A stretch of DNA of 64,000 nucleotides, taken from contig QKWP01000819.1 in assembly GCA_003550325.1 (NCBI GenBank), positions 41,331-105,330 on the forward strand. Reading direction: 5' to 3'. The translations under genes and the position numbers were made by a program. Within the stretch, counting starts at the first letter, position 1, and each line of letters opens with the position of its first letter. Under the pieces are notes generated by a model, which did no database searches, was not told where the DNA came from, and saw only the letters and a list, made by a program, of their open reading frames with translations. This document shows positions 35,039 through 47,476 of the stretch, piece by piece. Source of the stretch: Gigaspora rosea (Eukaryota; Glomeromycota; Glomeromycetes; Diversisporales; Gigasporaceae).

Positions 35039-35695
35039 CAGTCAGACCTCCATAAGTGCACGTCGTCGGGACTGGCACTGAGGCGTACATTTAGGGGCGT
35101 TGCAATTAGGGAATAGCCAATAATATCGTGGTAAAAATTATGATCATGTGTGCATATAGTCACTTATTATATACACGCACATACGTACACAAGTTTTAAT
35201 ATTATTTTACAATAGAAAATTTGGACATTTTGAATTTTTATATTCAAAGCCACCTGAAATTGCCTAATTTCTATACAAAGCTTGAGATCAAGCGTTCTAC
35301 AAAATTTTATTAGAAATGATTCTTGCAATTCCAATATTTAGTACAGATGTTATTCTGCCAACAAAGCATAAATGGGGCAACAAAGCCGATGATATGTAAT
35401 ACTATTAGTATAATTTATTAACAATTACAATGATACAATTAATATTGCTACAGTATATAATGATCATACTTTTTTTATATCTAAAATCAATAATTTTGAT
35501 TGGTTATCGACCATGTGAGGCATTTATGGAGGGACTTTATATATAATGGGCCAAAAAAATAGCATGCATGTGCAGAATAAAGAACATGTATTTACTTATA
35601 AGTCCCATAGTGGGCCCACGCTTCTATCGTGCATTTAAGGAGGGGTTGCATTTAGGGGGTAGCATTTAGGGGGGTAGCATTTAGGGGTCTGACTG
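35039..35695. mobile_element. 657-bp Tc1/mariner-pogo-like element, non-autonomous
   Basis: Ends CAGTCAGACCTCCATAAGTG and CAGTCAGACCCCTAAATGC on opposite strands, each next to TA (35037-35038, 35696-35697). The right arm repeats GCATTTAGGGG three times. No transposase frame. The ends resemble pogo/Tigger-type termini. Confidence 0.75.
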
Positions 35696-35699
35696 TACA

Positions 35700-37329
35700 T
35701 AATAACATATATCTGATATCATAAATGCATTATTTTATTAACTATATTTTATAATTTTATTAACTAAATTTTATAAGTTTTATTAACTCAATTTTGTATT
35801 TTATTAACTAACTTATTTTATTAATTAAATTTTTATAATACAAATACTTTAATTTAATAATTTACATGTCGAATAAGAAAATACTTCTAATTACTAAAAC
35901 TACCAACTTTAAAAATAATCCAGCAACTAATAATATTGAAAAAAAACAAAGTAAACTAATAGTACAAAATGAAAGGTTTAAAAAAAAAATTCGAAATGAC
36001 TACTCTAGAAATAACTCCAATAGGGGCAACTTCAATTGTAGCAACTCCAATGGCAGTAAATCAAGAGAGATACTAAAATGCAATAATATACAGAAAGTAA
36101 TAAAAAATAAAAGAAAAAAATAATAGTAAAAAAAAATAAAGCCACAATACCACCAAAAATAATGAAAAACATACACCAAAAATGATAGTGATTCTAAAAG
36201 AGCAACTTCCAAGGCAATAACTCTAAAGGATGGTTTAAAAACAATAACTATAGTTAAACAAAAATTATATAAAAATTAATAAGTTGTAAAAAAAAAATAT
36301 AAAAAAATCAAGCAAATAATAAAATTATGAGAGTAAACAAAAAAAAAAGCAAATATTTATTTGCTTACAAATCAAATGTAATTTGTGTGTGTCAATGCAT
36401 GGAAATTATTATTGTGAAGTGCAAAAAAAAAACAACAAAATGGATATTTTTGTGCATGTCAATGCATGGAATTTATAATCATTAAGAATTTTAATGTTAT
36501 TGCATGGAATTATAATCGTTAATGATCATCACGTTAGTACATGAAATTATGTTCATTAAGGATCTTAACAATTGTGACAATTGTGACAATTGTGATATCA
36601 TGCACAAAAATTATGATCATTAAAGGAGTCTTATTGTGCTTTGCAAAAATGTGTGATCTCTGCAAATCATGATGTCATGTAAAATCACGAGAAATCAGCT
36701 GATTCTAGTGGATTTTTCGATTCTTGAAGAATTTCAAAGATTTCGAATAAATATAGACATTATTGATAGAAAATTATGATCAATAGGGAATTAAAATCTC
36801 AGAAATGTTTTCACCATCATAACTGTGAAATCACAGAGTCACACTTTTTTGCAAAGTGCTATAATGATTGTGATGATTATGACATCATGAACAGAATTGA
36901 AGCTTTAATGAATGTGATGATTGTGACGTCAATGCACTGAAATTTTGATTGTTAAGAATCTTAATAATTGTGCATATCAGAGCACGAAAATTATGATTAT
37001 GATCATTAAGAATCTTAATGATTGTGCATGTCAGTGTACAAAAATAATGATCGTTAAGAATCTTAACAGATGTGCACATCAGTGCACAAAAATTATGATC
37101 ATTAAGAATTGAGAAGCCAGTGACAGGGCGATCATTATTGTGAGATCAGATGACTTTATTAGATCACATTTTCAATTTGTTAATTTGGCCTTTTATGGAT
37201 TTTGATTGTTATCATTGTGGTCTTTATGGCATCTTGTTTGATGCAGGTATTTTCTGGTGTATATTGTATTTACATGTGATTGTTGAAATTGGATTACGTA
37301 CTATAAATAAGTAAGAAAAGGAAAGAGAT
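35700..37329. other. Low-complexity and repeat-rich stretch without a gene
   Basis: 35700-36350 is Lys/Asn-coding A-rich sequence with no domain; I do not accept the 85-codon frame at 35866 as a gene. 36350-37110 repeats phrases such as AATTATGATCATTAAGAATC and TGTGCA.ATCAGTGCA at irregular ~60-bp spacing (about six copies), an old minisatellite. Confidence 0.45.
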
Positions 37330-37337
37330 ATTTAAGG

Positions 37338-38517
37338 TAGTGAATGGCGCTGTAAATAGCCAATTACTACAATTATATTTACTACATATATTCTTACATA
37401 CCATTTTTTAAACCTTAATTGTAATAATTATGTAGTTATGTAGTTTTATTTACTACATGTAGTAATATGTAGTAATATAATATTAGTTATTTATATGTAG
37501 TAATTATATAGTAATGTAGCATTATTACTACATGTAGTAATATGTAGTAATTTAATATTAGTTATTTATATGTAGTAATTATATAGTAATGTAGTATTAT
37601 TAATACATGTAGTAATATGTATTAGTTATTTATATGTAGTAATTATGTAGTAATGTAGTATTATTACATATAGTAATATGTAGCAATATAATATTAGTTA
37701 TTTATATGTAGTAATTATGTAGTAATGTAGCATTATTGCTACATGTAATAATATGTAATAATATAATATTATTTACTATATTAACTTCAACTTTTATTTC
37801 TTTACAATTTACACCTTCAATCACAACTCACACCTTTAAACACAACTTGTTGTCACCAACAATGATGAGGTTTATTTATATTAACTTGCAAAAAGAACTT
37901 ATTTTATCTTATTTCCTTATTCCTATATTTATACTTATACATATGTGATTTTTACTATTATATACCAATGCATACTGATAATTATAAATATTGCAAATAA
38001 TTCTTTGCATGCATAAAACTCTACTGAGCTAACTGATATACCTTTTTCCAACTATATGATTTCAGGTTTGATTGCTAACTCTAATAAACTCTGTATGCAT
38101 AAACTTTACTGATCTAACTGATGTATCCTTATAATCAATTGTTTATTTAATGTCATATAACTCCAGGTTCAAAGGTTCGATTACATTTACTACTAATGTA
38201 TTCCATAGTTGTGATCGTTAAATAATATTTGAATTAGTCAATTGCACATTGAATAAAATATCGTTATATATAAAAATAATTACTACAAATAGTATATATT
38301 ACTACATGTAATAATGTTTACTACATGTAATAATAATTACTACATATAGTATATATTATTACATGTAATAATAATTACTACATATATGTAATAATGTTTA
38401 CTACATGTAATAATAATTACTACATGATGTAGTAAATATTACTACAATTACTACTTTTTGTAGTAAATAATTACTACATACTACATATCACAATTTGAAT
38501 TACGGCACCAATCATTA
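37338..38517. mobile_element. 1.18-kb hAT-like element with TAGTAATATG-type arms
   Basis: Ends TAGTGAATGGCGCTGTAAAT and TAATGATTGGTGCCGTAAT on opposite strands, flanked by perfect ATTTAAGG (37330-37337 and 38518-38525). Arms are dominated by TACTACATGTAGTAATA motifs; on the left these form a ~90-bp tandem unit (37430-37760) containing ATAATATTAGTTATTTATAT. No transposase. Confidence 0.75.
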
Positions 38518-38619
38518 ATTTAAGGGTGTTTTGTTTAATTGAGAAAGTTATCTTTCTTTTCGCTATCGCTCGCCTTGTAATGAAGGCTGGCTCTATCATC
38601 CCACCCTTCCCACCCTTCG

Positions 38620-40850
38620 GACAATGACTATAATGGCAGTGTGAGGACATCACATTGGTGATTACGTTCTGCGAATGGAGTGGCAGTGCAAGACCTCTTC
38701 TTTTGATAATTAAGCATCACAGCTGCAATAGCAGTGCAAGAACCTCATATTGTGATTAGGTTTCACACTGCAATAGCAGTGCAAGTACCTTATTTTTGGT
38801 GGTTAGATCCCATGGTTGCGATTAGCAGTACAAGATTATGTTGATAATTAGGTTCTGTAACTGCAATAGCAGCACAAAGACCTCATTTTCGACGGTTAGG
38901 ATTTGTGTACAATAGCGGCTGTGATAATGGTACAAAAGCCCCATATTGGGATTAAGCTCCATGACTGCGCAAGAAATCATGTTCAATGACGGGCTCTATG
39001 ACAAAGACCTCATTGTTGGTGATGGACTCCATGGCTATAATAGTAACATAAACTCAGGCTTTGTGGCTATAATTGAAGTGCAAGGATCTGAGACTATAAT
39101 AGTAGTACAAGAATTCATGTTTGGTGATTAGGATGATAGCAATGCAAGAATCTTCCGTTTGTGATTAGGTAATAACAATGATAGTGCAGGGCCTCATGTG
39201 ATTAAGTATTGGGCATCAGTACAAGGACCAGTATGGTGAATTGGCACTATTTTTAGGTTTTATGAATGTGACAACAGTGTAAGGGTGATCAGGCTCCATG
39301 ACTATATTAGTAGTGCAAGGACCTCATGTTATGATTAGCTTCGCGGCTGCAATGACCTCATGCTGTGATTAGGCTCCACGGCTACAATAGTAGTGCAAGG
39401 ACCTCATGTTGCGATTAGATTTTGCGACTGGAGTGCAAGAATTTCATGTTTATTAGATTCCGTGGCAGTGATAATAGTGCAATGACTTCATGTGGTGATT
39501 AAGTTCTACGGCTATAGTAGTAGGACAAGGGCCCCATGTTGTGATTTGCTCTGTGATTGCATAGCAGTGCAAAGACCTCATGGTTTTTTATTAGGCTCTG
39601 TGGCTGTGATAGCAGCACAAGGATCTCATATTGTAATTAGGCAAGGACTCATGTTTTGGCTCCGCGGCTGTGATAGCAGTGCAAAGACCTCACGTTATGA
39701 TCCGTTTCACGGCTGCAATAGCAGTACAAGGACCTTATTAGTGAATAGTTAGGTTTCACGGCTGCAATAGCAGTACAAGGACATATTGTGTTTTTTATTA
39801 GGCACCGTAGCTGCAAGGACCCCATGTTATGTTCAGGCTCCACGGCTACAGTAGTAGTGCAAGGACCTCATGTTTTGATTAGGCTCCGCAGTTGCAATAG
39901 CAGCGCAAGGACCTCAGCTACGGTAGTAGTGCAAGGATCTCATCTTTTGATTAGGCTCCGCAGGTGCAATAGCAGTGCAAGGACCTCGTGATCAGACTTC
40001 ACGACTAGAATAGCAGTACAAGGATAGTGATGTGCTGCGTATAGTACAGTACGCAATAAATTTTTAGAATATTCTAGAACAAATCATATAACTATTCGGG
40101 TTCGTATTATTTCGCCGAAAATCACTTCACCGACATAACATTTTACCGACAGCTTGTTTCACCGAAGTTCATTTCAACGACAAGTTTTTTTTTCAAAAAG
40201 CACCCTAACTTTAGCCCTAATTCTACCTATTCTACCCGACCCTAACGACAATGACCAGAATTACTTTGTCGGTGAAATGAGCTTCGGTGAAATAAACTGT
40301 CGGTAAAATGAACGTGTCGGTGATTAATTGTCGGTGAAATGTTATGTCAGTGAAGTGATTGCCGATTAATTGATTGCCACCCTAACTATTCATATCTTAA
40401 ATTTTCCATTATGAAACTAACTTTTATTTTCTAAGCAAATTTATTCCTTGCTTTATATATCATATGCGTACTATACACACACTATACACACTATACAACT
40501 ATACGTACTGTACGCTAAAAAAAAAAAAAAATAAATAAAAAATTCAGACATCATATAAACGGCACATCACTATACAAGATCTCTAGTTTTTATTAGGCTC
40601 CGTGGCCTCATGTTTTGATTAGGCTCCGCGGGCGCAATTAGCAGTACAAGGACCTCATGTTATGATCAGGCTTTATGACTGCAATAGCAGTACAAGGACC
40701 TCCTTCCTGTTTTATTAGGCTCCGCGGCTGCGATAGCAGTGCAAGGATCTCATGTTGGGAACAGGCTCCATGGCTACAGTAGTAGTGCAAGGACCTTATG
40801 TTTGGATTAGGCTCCGCGGCTGCAATAACAGTGCAAGGACCTATGGGTAA
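38620..40850 (+). repeat. 46-48-bp minisatellite array (about 2.2 kb), interrupted once
   Basis: Consensus unit contains AGGCTCCGCGGCTGCAATAG followed by CAGTGCAAGGACCTCATG and TTGTGATT. More than 35 diverged copies occupy 38620-40024, and about six more lie at 40573-40850 beyond a 548-bp insertion. Copies are most alike toward 39550-40020 and 40600-40840 and decay to the left. Apparent coding frames (GCDSSAKTS, RSCNSSARTS) come from the repeat and are not taken as genes. Confidence 0.85.
40025..40572. mobile_element. 548-bp hAT-like element inside the minisatellite
   Basis: Ends TAGTGATGTGCTG and TAGTGATGTGCCG on opposite strands; flanks TACAAGGA (40017-40024) and TACAAGAT (40573-40580) are a near-match 8-bp duplication. 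The inside has CACCGACA/TGTCGGTG words in inverted orientation (CTTCACCGACATAACATTTT against its inverse). Confidence 0.65.
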
Positions 40851-41100
40851 GTAATGGCACTCACGTCACTATATAATTCAATTAATTTAACCGATTCTCT
40901 TTACGGCTATGTGATCTCTTCTTGGCATTCTAAGGATGGAATAGTTTGTTTCTTGGTGGAATTTTTGGGTGAAAATATTTAGGATCTAGTTATCCTACCA
41001 TGTATTATAGAGATGGTAAATGATAGCGAACGGAATCCCCATATGTTCTTCCTCGTATTGTAAATAAAGTCATATGATCGAGCAATAATAATTGTGGCAG

Positions 41101-41320
41101 CTTATGCTGAAATTGCTTATGCTGAAAATTTTAAGTTATTTTATTATGAAATTATAAAATTTTAGAGGGCTTTTTCAGAGGTGTTTTTTTTATAGTTTGG
41201 TTAGGGTTTAGGGCTAGGGTTATTAATAAAAGAGTATATATGGATTTTAGTAGGTATTATAGATTTAAATAGAGACCCCGGATTTCAGCATAAGCCAATT
41301 TCAGCATAAGCCGCCACAAT
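41101..41320. mobile_element. 220-bp MITE with doubled GCTTATGCTGAAATTG ends
   Basis: Ends ATTGTGGCAGCTTATGCTGA and ATTGTGGCGGCTTATGCTGA on opposite strands; TA flanks both. Within each arm CTTATGCTGAAATT occurs twice. No coding. Confidence 0.7.
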
Positions 41321-41607
41321 TATTTAACCCACAAACTGACGAATATTTCGTGAATAAAAAAACAAATTCCGAAGATTCAGAATAAAAAATGGAATAAATG
41401 TAATTTTATGCTCATTTATGCTCGCTATTTCACGTGGTGTGGATTCTCGTGATTTTATTGGCTATTGGGTTCTGAAGCAAATTTCGGAAGCTTCGCTTTA
41501 GCCCGAGAAACTGGTAAAGCCAACATCTTTTTATGCCATGAATCCGAATTTTAGGATCCTACCTATTTCCGAAATCCACTTTCGCCTATCATTTATACGA
41601 TATTTAG

Positions 41608-41778
41608 TGGTTATTGGTTTCGGAAATTTCTGAAATTTCGCCAATTTTGGAGGTTTCGGAAGTTTCGCCTAGTTTCGGAGGTTTCGGAAGTTTCGGATTT
41701 TGGGCTTCTGGCGAAACTAGGCTTCGGAAGTTTCGGAAGTTTCGTCCGGCCGAAACCCGAAAGTTTCGGCCGAAACAC
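41608..41778. repeat. GGAAGTTTCGG-type short tandem/inverted repeat that truncates kinase copy 2
   Basis: Many copies of TTTCGGAAGTTTCGG with a central palindrome (GAAACTAGGC/GCCTAGTTTC). It ends GTTTCGGCCGAAACACTG at the point where kinase sequence begins. Its structure (arms of a short motif) resembles the other TIR elements, but a left border and target duplication were not established. Confidence 0.6.
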
Positions 41779-43636
41779 TGATCCTGACCCATGCATTTCT
41801 TAGCCGATTCAACATAACAATCAGTTGTTCCCTTGCCAAATTCTGGTCTTTTGCCCCGACAAATTTTTACTGAAAGATTAGTGTTGAAAGATTCACCGTC
41901 AAATGCTCTTTTTCCAGTTGAAACCTCAGACATGATGACTCCAATGCCGTAGATATCAGCCGCTTGCGTGAACGGTTTACCCATTAAAACTTCAGGCACT
42001 ACGTATGGCATAACACCATTAATTTCTTCTTTTTGATTCATGTTAGATGATGCTGAAAGTCTAATTTATGCACTATAAATGATCTTGCAAGATATTTCCA
42101 GAATGTAAATCTCGATGAATCAATTCTTGAGAATGGATTGATTCAAGATCTGAAGCGACACTGTATAACACATTCAATTTATCTTTTCTATTTCATTTGT
42201 GCTACTGGTTACTCACATATTTCAAAACGATAACGTAATCTTTAGATTATCATCTCTTGATATTCATAACATTTTAAAAATGGTATCCGATAACACAATA
42301 TGTTTTCAACTATTATTAAATAGAATTTTAAATAAAAAAATAAACATTGGGATTATTTCATTAATAAACTCTTGAATGCATTAATATTACCTCTTCGACA
42401 AATTCTTGATTACATTCATTTGAACTATGAATCAATTTAAGTGCAATATATGTATAAAAGTTTCTATTTTTATCGAACCAATACGCATAATATACAGTTG
42501 CGAATCCACATTTTCCTATCTCTTTTACAGAAATTCGTTATAAAAAAAAAAACCATAATAATTGGTATTTATCATCATATAATATTTTTAAAATTATAAT
42601 CAACGTTCTCATAAGATGATTTATTTATTATATTTGCACCCTTCCTATGAGACCAATGGCTAGCTCATTGCATTGTACGCGGTACACCGATTCCCATTTC
42701 GATAACAGTCAGCAACTAGCAAAATTGTATTAACTTCGCCCAAATCAGCAGCTTTTTTAAAATATTCAAATGTTTTCTGTCATCTTTTTGACATCATTTC
42801 CATTAAGATAACAACGCCCAATCATATTTGTTCCACTAGCGTGCCCAAAAACTATGTGTTCCATTAACGTTCCCCATCTCTGCAGATTTTTGATAATAAA
42901 TGAATGCTTGATGTCCGTCCCCAATTCCATCTGCGTAACAGTTTCCAAATGCAATGTCCCGCTAGTATTTCCCATCTATGCAGATTTTTTAAAATATTCA
43001 AATGCTTTCTTTTTTATCCGTTTAAACTCCATTTCCATATTGATAACGACTTCCAATATTATATGTTCCATTAGCGTGTCCTATCTCTACAGATTTTTAA
43101 AATATTCAAATTCTTTCTTTTCATCGTTTTCAACTCCATTTCCATCTCGATAAAAACATCCAACATTATATACTCCACTAGTGTTCCCTATTTCAGCAGA
43201 TTTTTGATAATTCCTTTTCAATTCTAATTCCATTTTGATAACTCCATTTCCATTTCGATAACAACCTCCAACATTGTACAGTATGTTCCCTTAGCGTGTC
43301 CCATTCCTACAGATTTTTTAAAAGATTCAAATGCTTTCTTTTCATCCTTTTCAACTCCAATTCCATTAAGATAATAATATCCAACATTATATGTTCCATT
43401 AGCGTGTCCCACCTCTGCAGATTTTTTAAAAATATTCAAATGCTTTCTTTTCATCCTTTTCCCATCAAAATAACAACGTCCAACCAAAATTATTCTCCTA
43501 TAATCTCCTATCTCTGAATGCTTTGTGCACGTCCTTTTCAACCTCTATTCCATGTTGATAATTGTATCAAAGGGTATAAGGGTCTAAATTAGTTTTTTTT
43601 TCATGATAAACCGAATTATTATGACTCATCTTACTT
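41779..43636 (-). pseudogene. Sel1-repeat / protein kinase gene, copy 2 (heavily decayed)
   Basis: On the minus strand, Sel1-type pieces run from about 43540 to 42640 (e.g. GHANGTYNVGYYYLNGIGVE, KDEKKAFESFKKS) and kinase pieces from 42500 to 41779 (NQEFVEE, HRDLHSGNIL, MPYVVPEVLMGKPFTQAADI, GVIMSEVSTGKRAF). There are many frame shifts. The C-terminal third is missing, replaced by a repeat after KKCMGQDQ. The VAPE motif is VVPE here. It is the oldest-looking of the three copies. The intron position is preserved around 42310-42390. Confidence 0.8.
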
Positions 43637-43859
43637 TTTAATATGGGAAAGCACAAAATAAAAAAACTGTTTAGATAATTGTCGTGGCTGAAACTGGGAA
43701 TTTCGAAATTTTGAAGTGCGTTTTCTTATTTTTTTTAATAGTTAGGTTAGAGTTTAAATAATGTAAATGCAAGTGTATTGCTATTTATAAAGTTTTGCAT
43801 CACTATCGAATGGTACAACTTCTTATAGCGATAGGTAAACTTTAATTCGAGGTAATAGT

Positions 43860-44950
43860 GAATTCGTTATTTTTTATTTTTTTATTCAGTTATTTTTCGA
43901 TTTTTTTAACTAATTTGATTTTTTATTTTTATTTTATATTATTTTTTTTTTGTTCATTTTATCCTTTTTAAATTTTTTTTTAAAAAAAAAAAGTCTAAAT
44001 TAATTTCCTAAGATGTTTTAACCCAGTTTATTATAATTTAATTGTCCGTTTTTGAGCCTTATTTTGTATTTCTAATTTTTTTTGAATGGTTTTTTGCATA
44101 ATCTTTTTTCTTTTAAACTTTTTATATTATTTTTATCATTATGAGTATTGTATTTCATATAATAACTATGTTATAATATATTTATCAATGCTCAACTAAT
44201 TAAGATTATGCATATATTTTTAGCACGAGGCCTAATTAAAATCAGAGAATTTTATTTTATTTTTCCGATTTATAATTCAACATAGTAAAAGTACTATTTA
44301 AAAAATCCTACTTTTTTAAAATACGTCACTTATTTGTTAATTATGAAACCCCCTAATGTGTACTGTATTTTTAATTGAAAAGTATGTCTCCCATTCTTGA
44401 AATATTAATCTCCTCTTTATTGATCTAACATTGAGTTTTATATTAATTTCGATTACAAAATTAAATCTTGTCTTATTGAACATATTTCATTTATGGAAAG
44501 CCTGTATCCTAATTGATAAGTAATAAATTGAGTTAGAAAATGTTTGATGCCAAATAATTGTAAATGACAATAATATCAAGTTTGAATTGCCTTTTTTTAA
44601 TGTTTTTTATGTAGTTATGGTTATTCGATCAAGATTAATATGATCGAATTTACATAAAACCTACGATCTAATTCTTAAATAATTGCTAATCAGAAAGTAT
44701 TTCGAACCCTTATAAGACGTTAACTATTTCAAAGTGAGTTATTAATTGTGAGAAAAAAATTCATAGTTGTCAAAGATTAAGGTGCGGATTAAAAAAAAAT
44801 AGAGGAGATTATTAGTGAATAAATGAGTGTGATTTGTGTTTTTAAGAATTGAAATTTTATTTGCGAAGTTTGAGAGAGATGAATTTTACTATGGTTTTGA
44901 TTGCTGATTTTGTAATTTATTGAATGAATTATAATTTCTTTAATCGATTT
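43860..44950. repeat. Array flank U, copy 2
   Basis: Upstream of kinase copy 2; homologous to 52370-53330 and 28560-29400. It carries the MITE at 44231-44355, which the other two lack. Confidence 0.65.
44231..44355. mobile_element. ~125-bp MITE in flank U copy 2
   Basis: Matches 26598-26725 (TAATTAAAATCAGAG ... TTAATTATGAAACCCCCTA). In copies 1 and 3 of the flank, GCACGAGGCC (or GAACGAGACC) continues directly into the downstream sequence, giving empty sites. Confidence 0.6.
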
Positions 44951-45175
44951 ATTGCGGTTTGCATAATTTTGTGACCTCTATGATTAATTTTTTTTATGAT
45001 TAAATGATTGTGATTGTGCTGAAGCTGGCTAATTTATCATAAAACCTGAGCTTGACGCTCATGATAAATTGGCTGCTTTAGCAATCACGATCGCAATCAC
45101 AATCATTTAAACATAAAAAATTAATCAGCTATCATAGGGGTCACAAAATTACGCCAATCGCAATAAATGCAATTA
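44948..45175. repeat. ~225-bp inverted repeat (MITE-like hairpin)
   Basis: The left arm ATAATTTTGTGACCTCTATG and the right arm (inverse) GTAATTTTGTGACCCCTATG continue through AAATGATTGTGATTG on both sides. Arms are about 100 bp. Absent from the homologous positions of flanks U1 and U3, so probably an insertion. Confidence 0.65.
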
Positions 45176-45420
45176 TTATTATTCTCGTTCGGATCAATTT
45201 ATTGACATTATGAAAAAACACAGTGGGAGTAGTGCCACGCTGCGGCTGTAGGTGCCATATTTAACCTTATAATACAAAATACTCCACTCAGTGCGTGCAC
45301 ACAAAGTATTGCATATTGGTCACGTGGCGACAAAAAAATAGAATCGAACACATGTATGATATGCCAACGTGATCAAAATGCAAAGAAAGTGCACATCATT
45401 GTAGTACTACCTCTTTACAA

Positions 45421-45452
<32 letters not shown>

Positions 45453-45600
45453 NACTGAGCGTCGTGGAGCAAGTTGCTGAGCAAGACCGCCCACAAGTCA
45501 GCAAGCACGTCCGCGAGCAACTCACTTTCATTCTTCTCATATTTTCATTCTTCTGTTGCATCTTATATTTTCTTTTTCCCTACATCTTATATATTCGTTT
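45421..45600. other. Poly-T run with one ambiguous base, then unique GC-richer sequence
   Basis: About 29 T from 45424, then N at 45453, then ACTGAGCGTCGTGGAGCAAG. The N and the homopolymer suggest an uncertain assembly point. A poly-T followed by unique sequence could be the A-tail of a minus-strand retroposed copy. Confidence 0.45.
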
Positions 45601-47400
45601 TTACCATTAATCCCGTCTTATTTCCTTTCCTATTCTTTCTTCTTCTTTCTTCTCTCTTTTTTTTTTCGCGTTTTTCTCTTTTTCTTACCTGTTTTTTCTC
45701 TCTCTTTTTTTTTTCCAGTCTCTTCTTCTTTCTTTTTTCCTTTTCTCCTTTTCGTTTCTTTCCCTTTTTCTTACCTGTTTTGTTTTGGTTTGTTTTTTTT
45801 TCCATTCTTTCCTCGTTTTCCCCATCTTTCCTCTTTTCCCAATCTTTTTTCTTTTCCCATTCTTTTCTCTTTTCCCATTCTTTCCCTTTCCTTTTCTTCC
45901 TTCTCATTTCCTTTTCTTACTCATTTCCTTTTCTTTTCTCCTTAATCTTCTCATTTCCTTTTCTTTCTTATTCTCTTTCCTTTCCTTTTCTTTCCTTTTC
46001 ACTTTTTCTTTCTCTTTTCGTCTCCTTCTTTTTCATTTCTTTTCTTCTCTTCTTTTCCTTTTTTCCCTTTTTTCTTTCTCTTTTCCATTTATCGTTTCTT
46101 TTCCTTTTCCTTTTTTTTTTTTTCTTTTTCTCTTCTCTTTCTCTTTCTTTCCTTTTTTCCTTTCCTTTTTCCTTTTCTTTTTCTATTCTCCTTTTTCTTT
46201 CTTCCTCTTTTCGTCTCCTTTCCACTTTTCGTCTCCTTTCCTCTTTTCGTCTCCTTTCCACTTTTCGTCTCCTTTCCACCTTTCGTCTCCTTTCTACCTT
46301 TCATCTCCTTTCCTTTTTTCGTTTCCTTTCCACTTTTCGTCTCCTTTCCACCTTTTTGTCTCCTTTCCATCTTTCGTCTCCTTTCCTCTTTTCGTCTCCT
46401 TTCCTCTTGTCCGTCTCCCTTCTTCTTGTCCGTCTCCCTTTTTTTTTTTTCTAAGAAAAATGTCCCGTATAGGCACAGGATGGAATCGGATAGGTACGGG
46501 TCATTTTTGCACAGGTCAAAGTTCGGATTTGTATTTGTACGGGTATGGCCTAAGTTGGTTGGGATTCAGTAGACTGTGCGGGATCGTGTGCTTGTGCCAA
46601 TTGGACCATAAATGGCTCAGGTTTTGCAGCAGTTTACTAGTCGAATCAGCATGGGATTTGGCATGGTTAATAAACATAAATACACATACCCCACGATAAT
46701 AATGTGGATTAACTTTTTTTTTTCTTCTTCTTCTTTTCGTTTCCTTTCCTTTTGTCCCTCTTTTTTCTTCTTCTTTTTCTTTTCCCTTTTCATTTCTTCT
46801 TTCCTTTTTCTTCTTTTCCTTTTCCATTTTCAATTTTTTTTTTTTTTTAAAAATGTACGTATAGTCACAGAATGGAATCAGATAAGTATGGGTCATTTTT
46901 ACATAGGTCAAGTTCGGGTTTGTGCGGGTATGGCCCGAGTTAGTTCGAATTCGGCGGGTTGTGTGGGACCGTGTGTCCGTGTCAATTGGACGTAAATGGC
47001 TCAGGTTTTGCAGCAGTTTACTAGTCATATCAGCACGAGATTTGGCACGGGTAATGAATGTAAACTCATGTGCCCCTGCGATAATGATGTGGATTCTTTC
47101 TAGTTCTTCCTCTTTTCCCATTCTATTCTTTTCTTTTTCCCATTCTATTCTTTTCCTTTTCTTTCTCTTTCCTTTTCTTTGTCATTTCCTTTTCCTTTCC
47201 TCATTATTTTTCTCTTTTCCTTTTCATTAATATTTACTTTTCCTTTTCCTTTTCTTTCTTTTTCACTTTCACTTCCTTTTCTCTTTTCGTCTCTTTTTCT
47301 CTTTTTCATTTCCTTTTCTCTTCATTTCTTTTACTCTTTTTGTTTCATTCTCCTTTCCCTTACTTTCTTTTTATTTTCTATTATTTTTTTTCTCAAATTA
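45600..47400 (+). repeat. Long pyrimidine tracts separated by two copies of a 245-bp repeat
   Basis: Almost pure C/T at 45600-46445, 46712-46845 and 47095-47400. Locally the tract is tandem (CGTCTCCTTTCCACTTTT near 46210-46420, ~18-bp unit). Two related non-CT blocks (46455-46711 and 46850-47095) share CAGGTTTTGCAGCAGTTTAC, GGTCATTTTT and TGATGTGGATT. The whole behaves as a ~395-bp tandem pair joined to C/T tracts. The long Ser/Phe/Leu and Lys/Arg/Glu frames here are artefacts of base bias. Confidence 0.7.
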
Positions 47401-47476
47401 CACCATTTCAAATAGAGCTTGGTAATTGATCGGGAGGGCTGGGTGGGATCCCATGAAAGAGCCAGACCAAAGTTAG

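Noticed and set aside
35866-36123. 85-codon Lys/Asn-rich frame
   Set aside because: Low-complexity A-rich sequence without homology signs or gene signals.
36400-37110. CRISPR-like regular repeats
   Set aside because: Units are degenerate, irregularly spaced and lack unique spacers; the genome is eukaryotic.
39492-39991. Frames with CNSSARTS-type repeats
   Set aside because: Translation of the 46-48-bp minisatellite; frame is not kept across units.
45474-46454. 326-codon Ser/Phe/Leu frame and overlapping long frames on both strands
   Set aside because: Produced by an almost pure C/T tract; every frame lacks stops because of base bias, and no domain or codon pattern is present.
46520-46600. 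tRNA-like A box (TGGCCTAAGTTGG) suggesting a SINE
   Set aside because: Spacing to a B-box-like GTTCGAATTC in the sister copy is too short and the first copy lacks it; no A-tail or target duplication fits.
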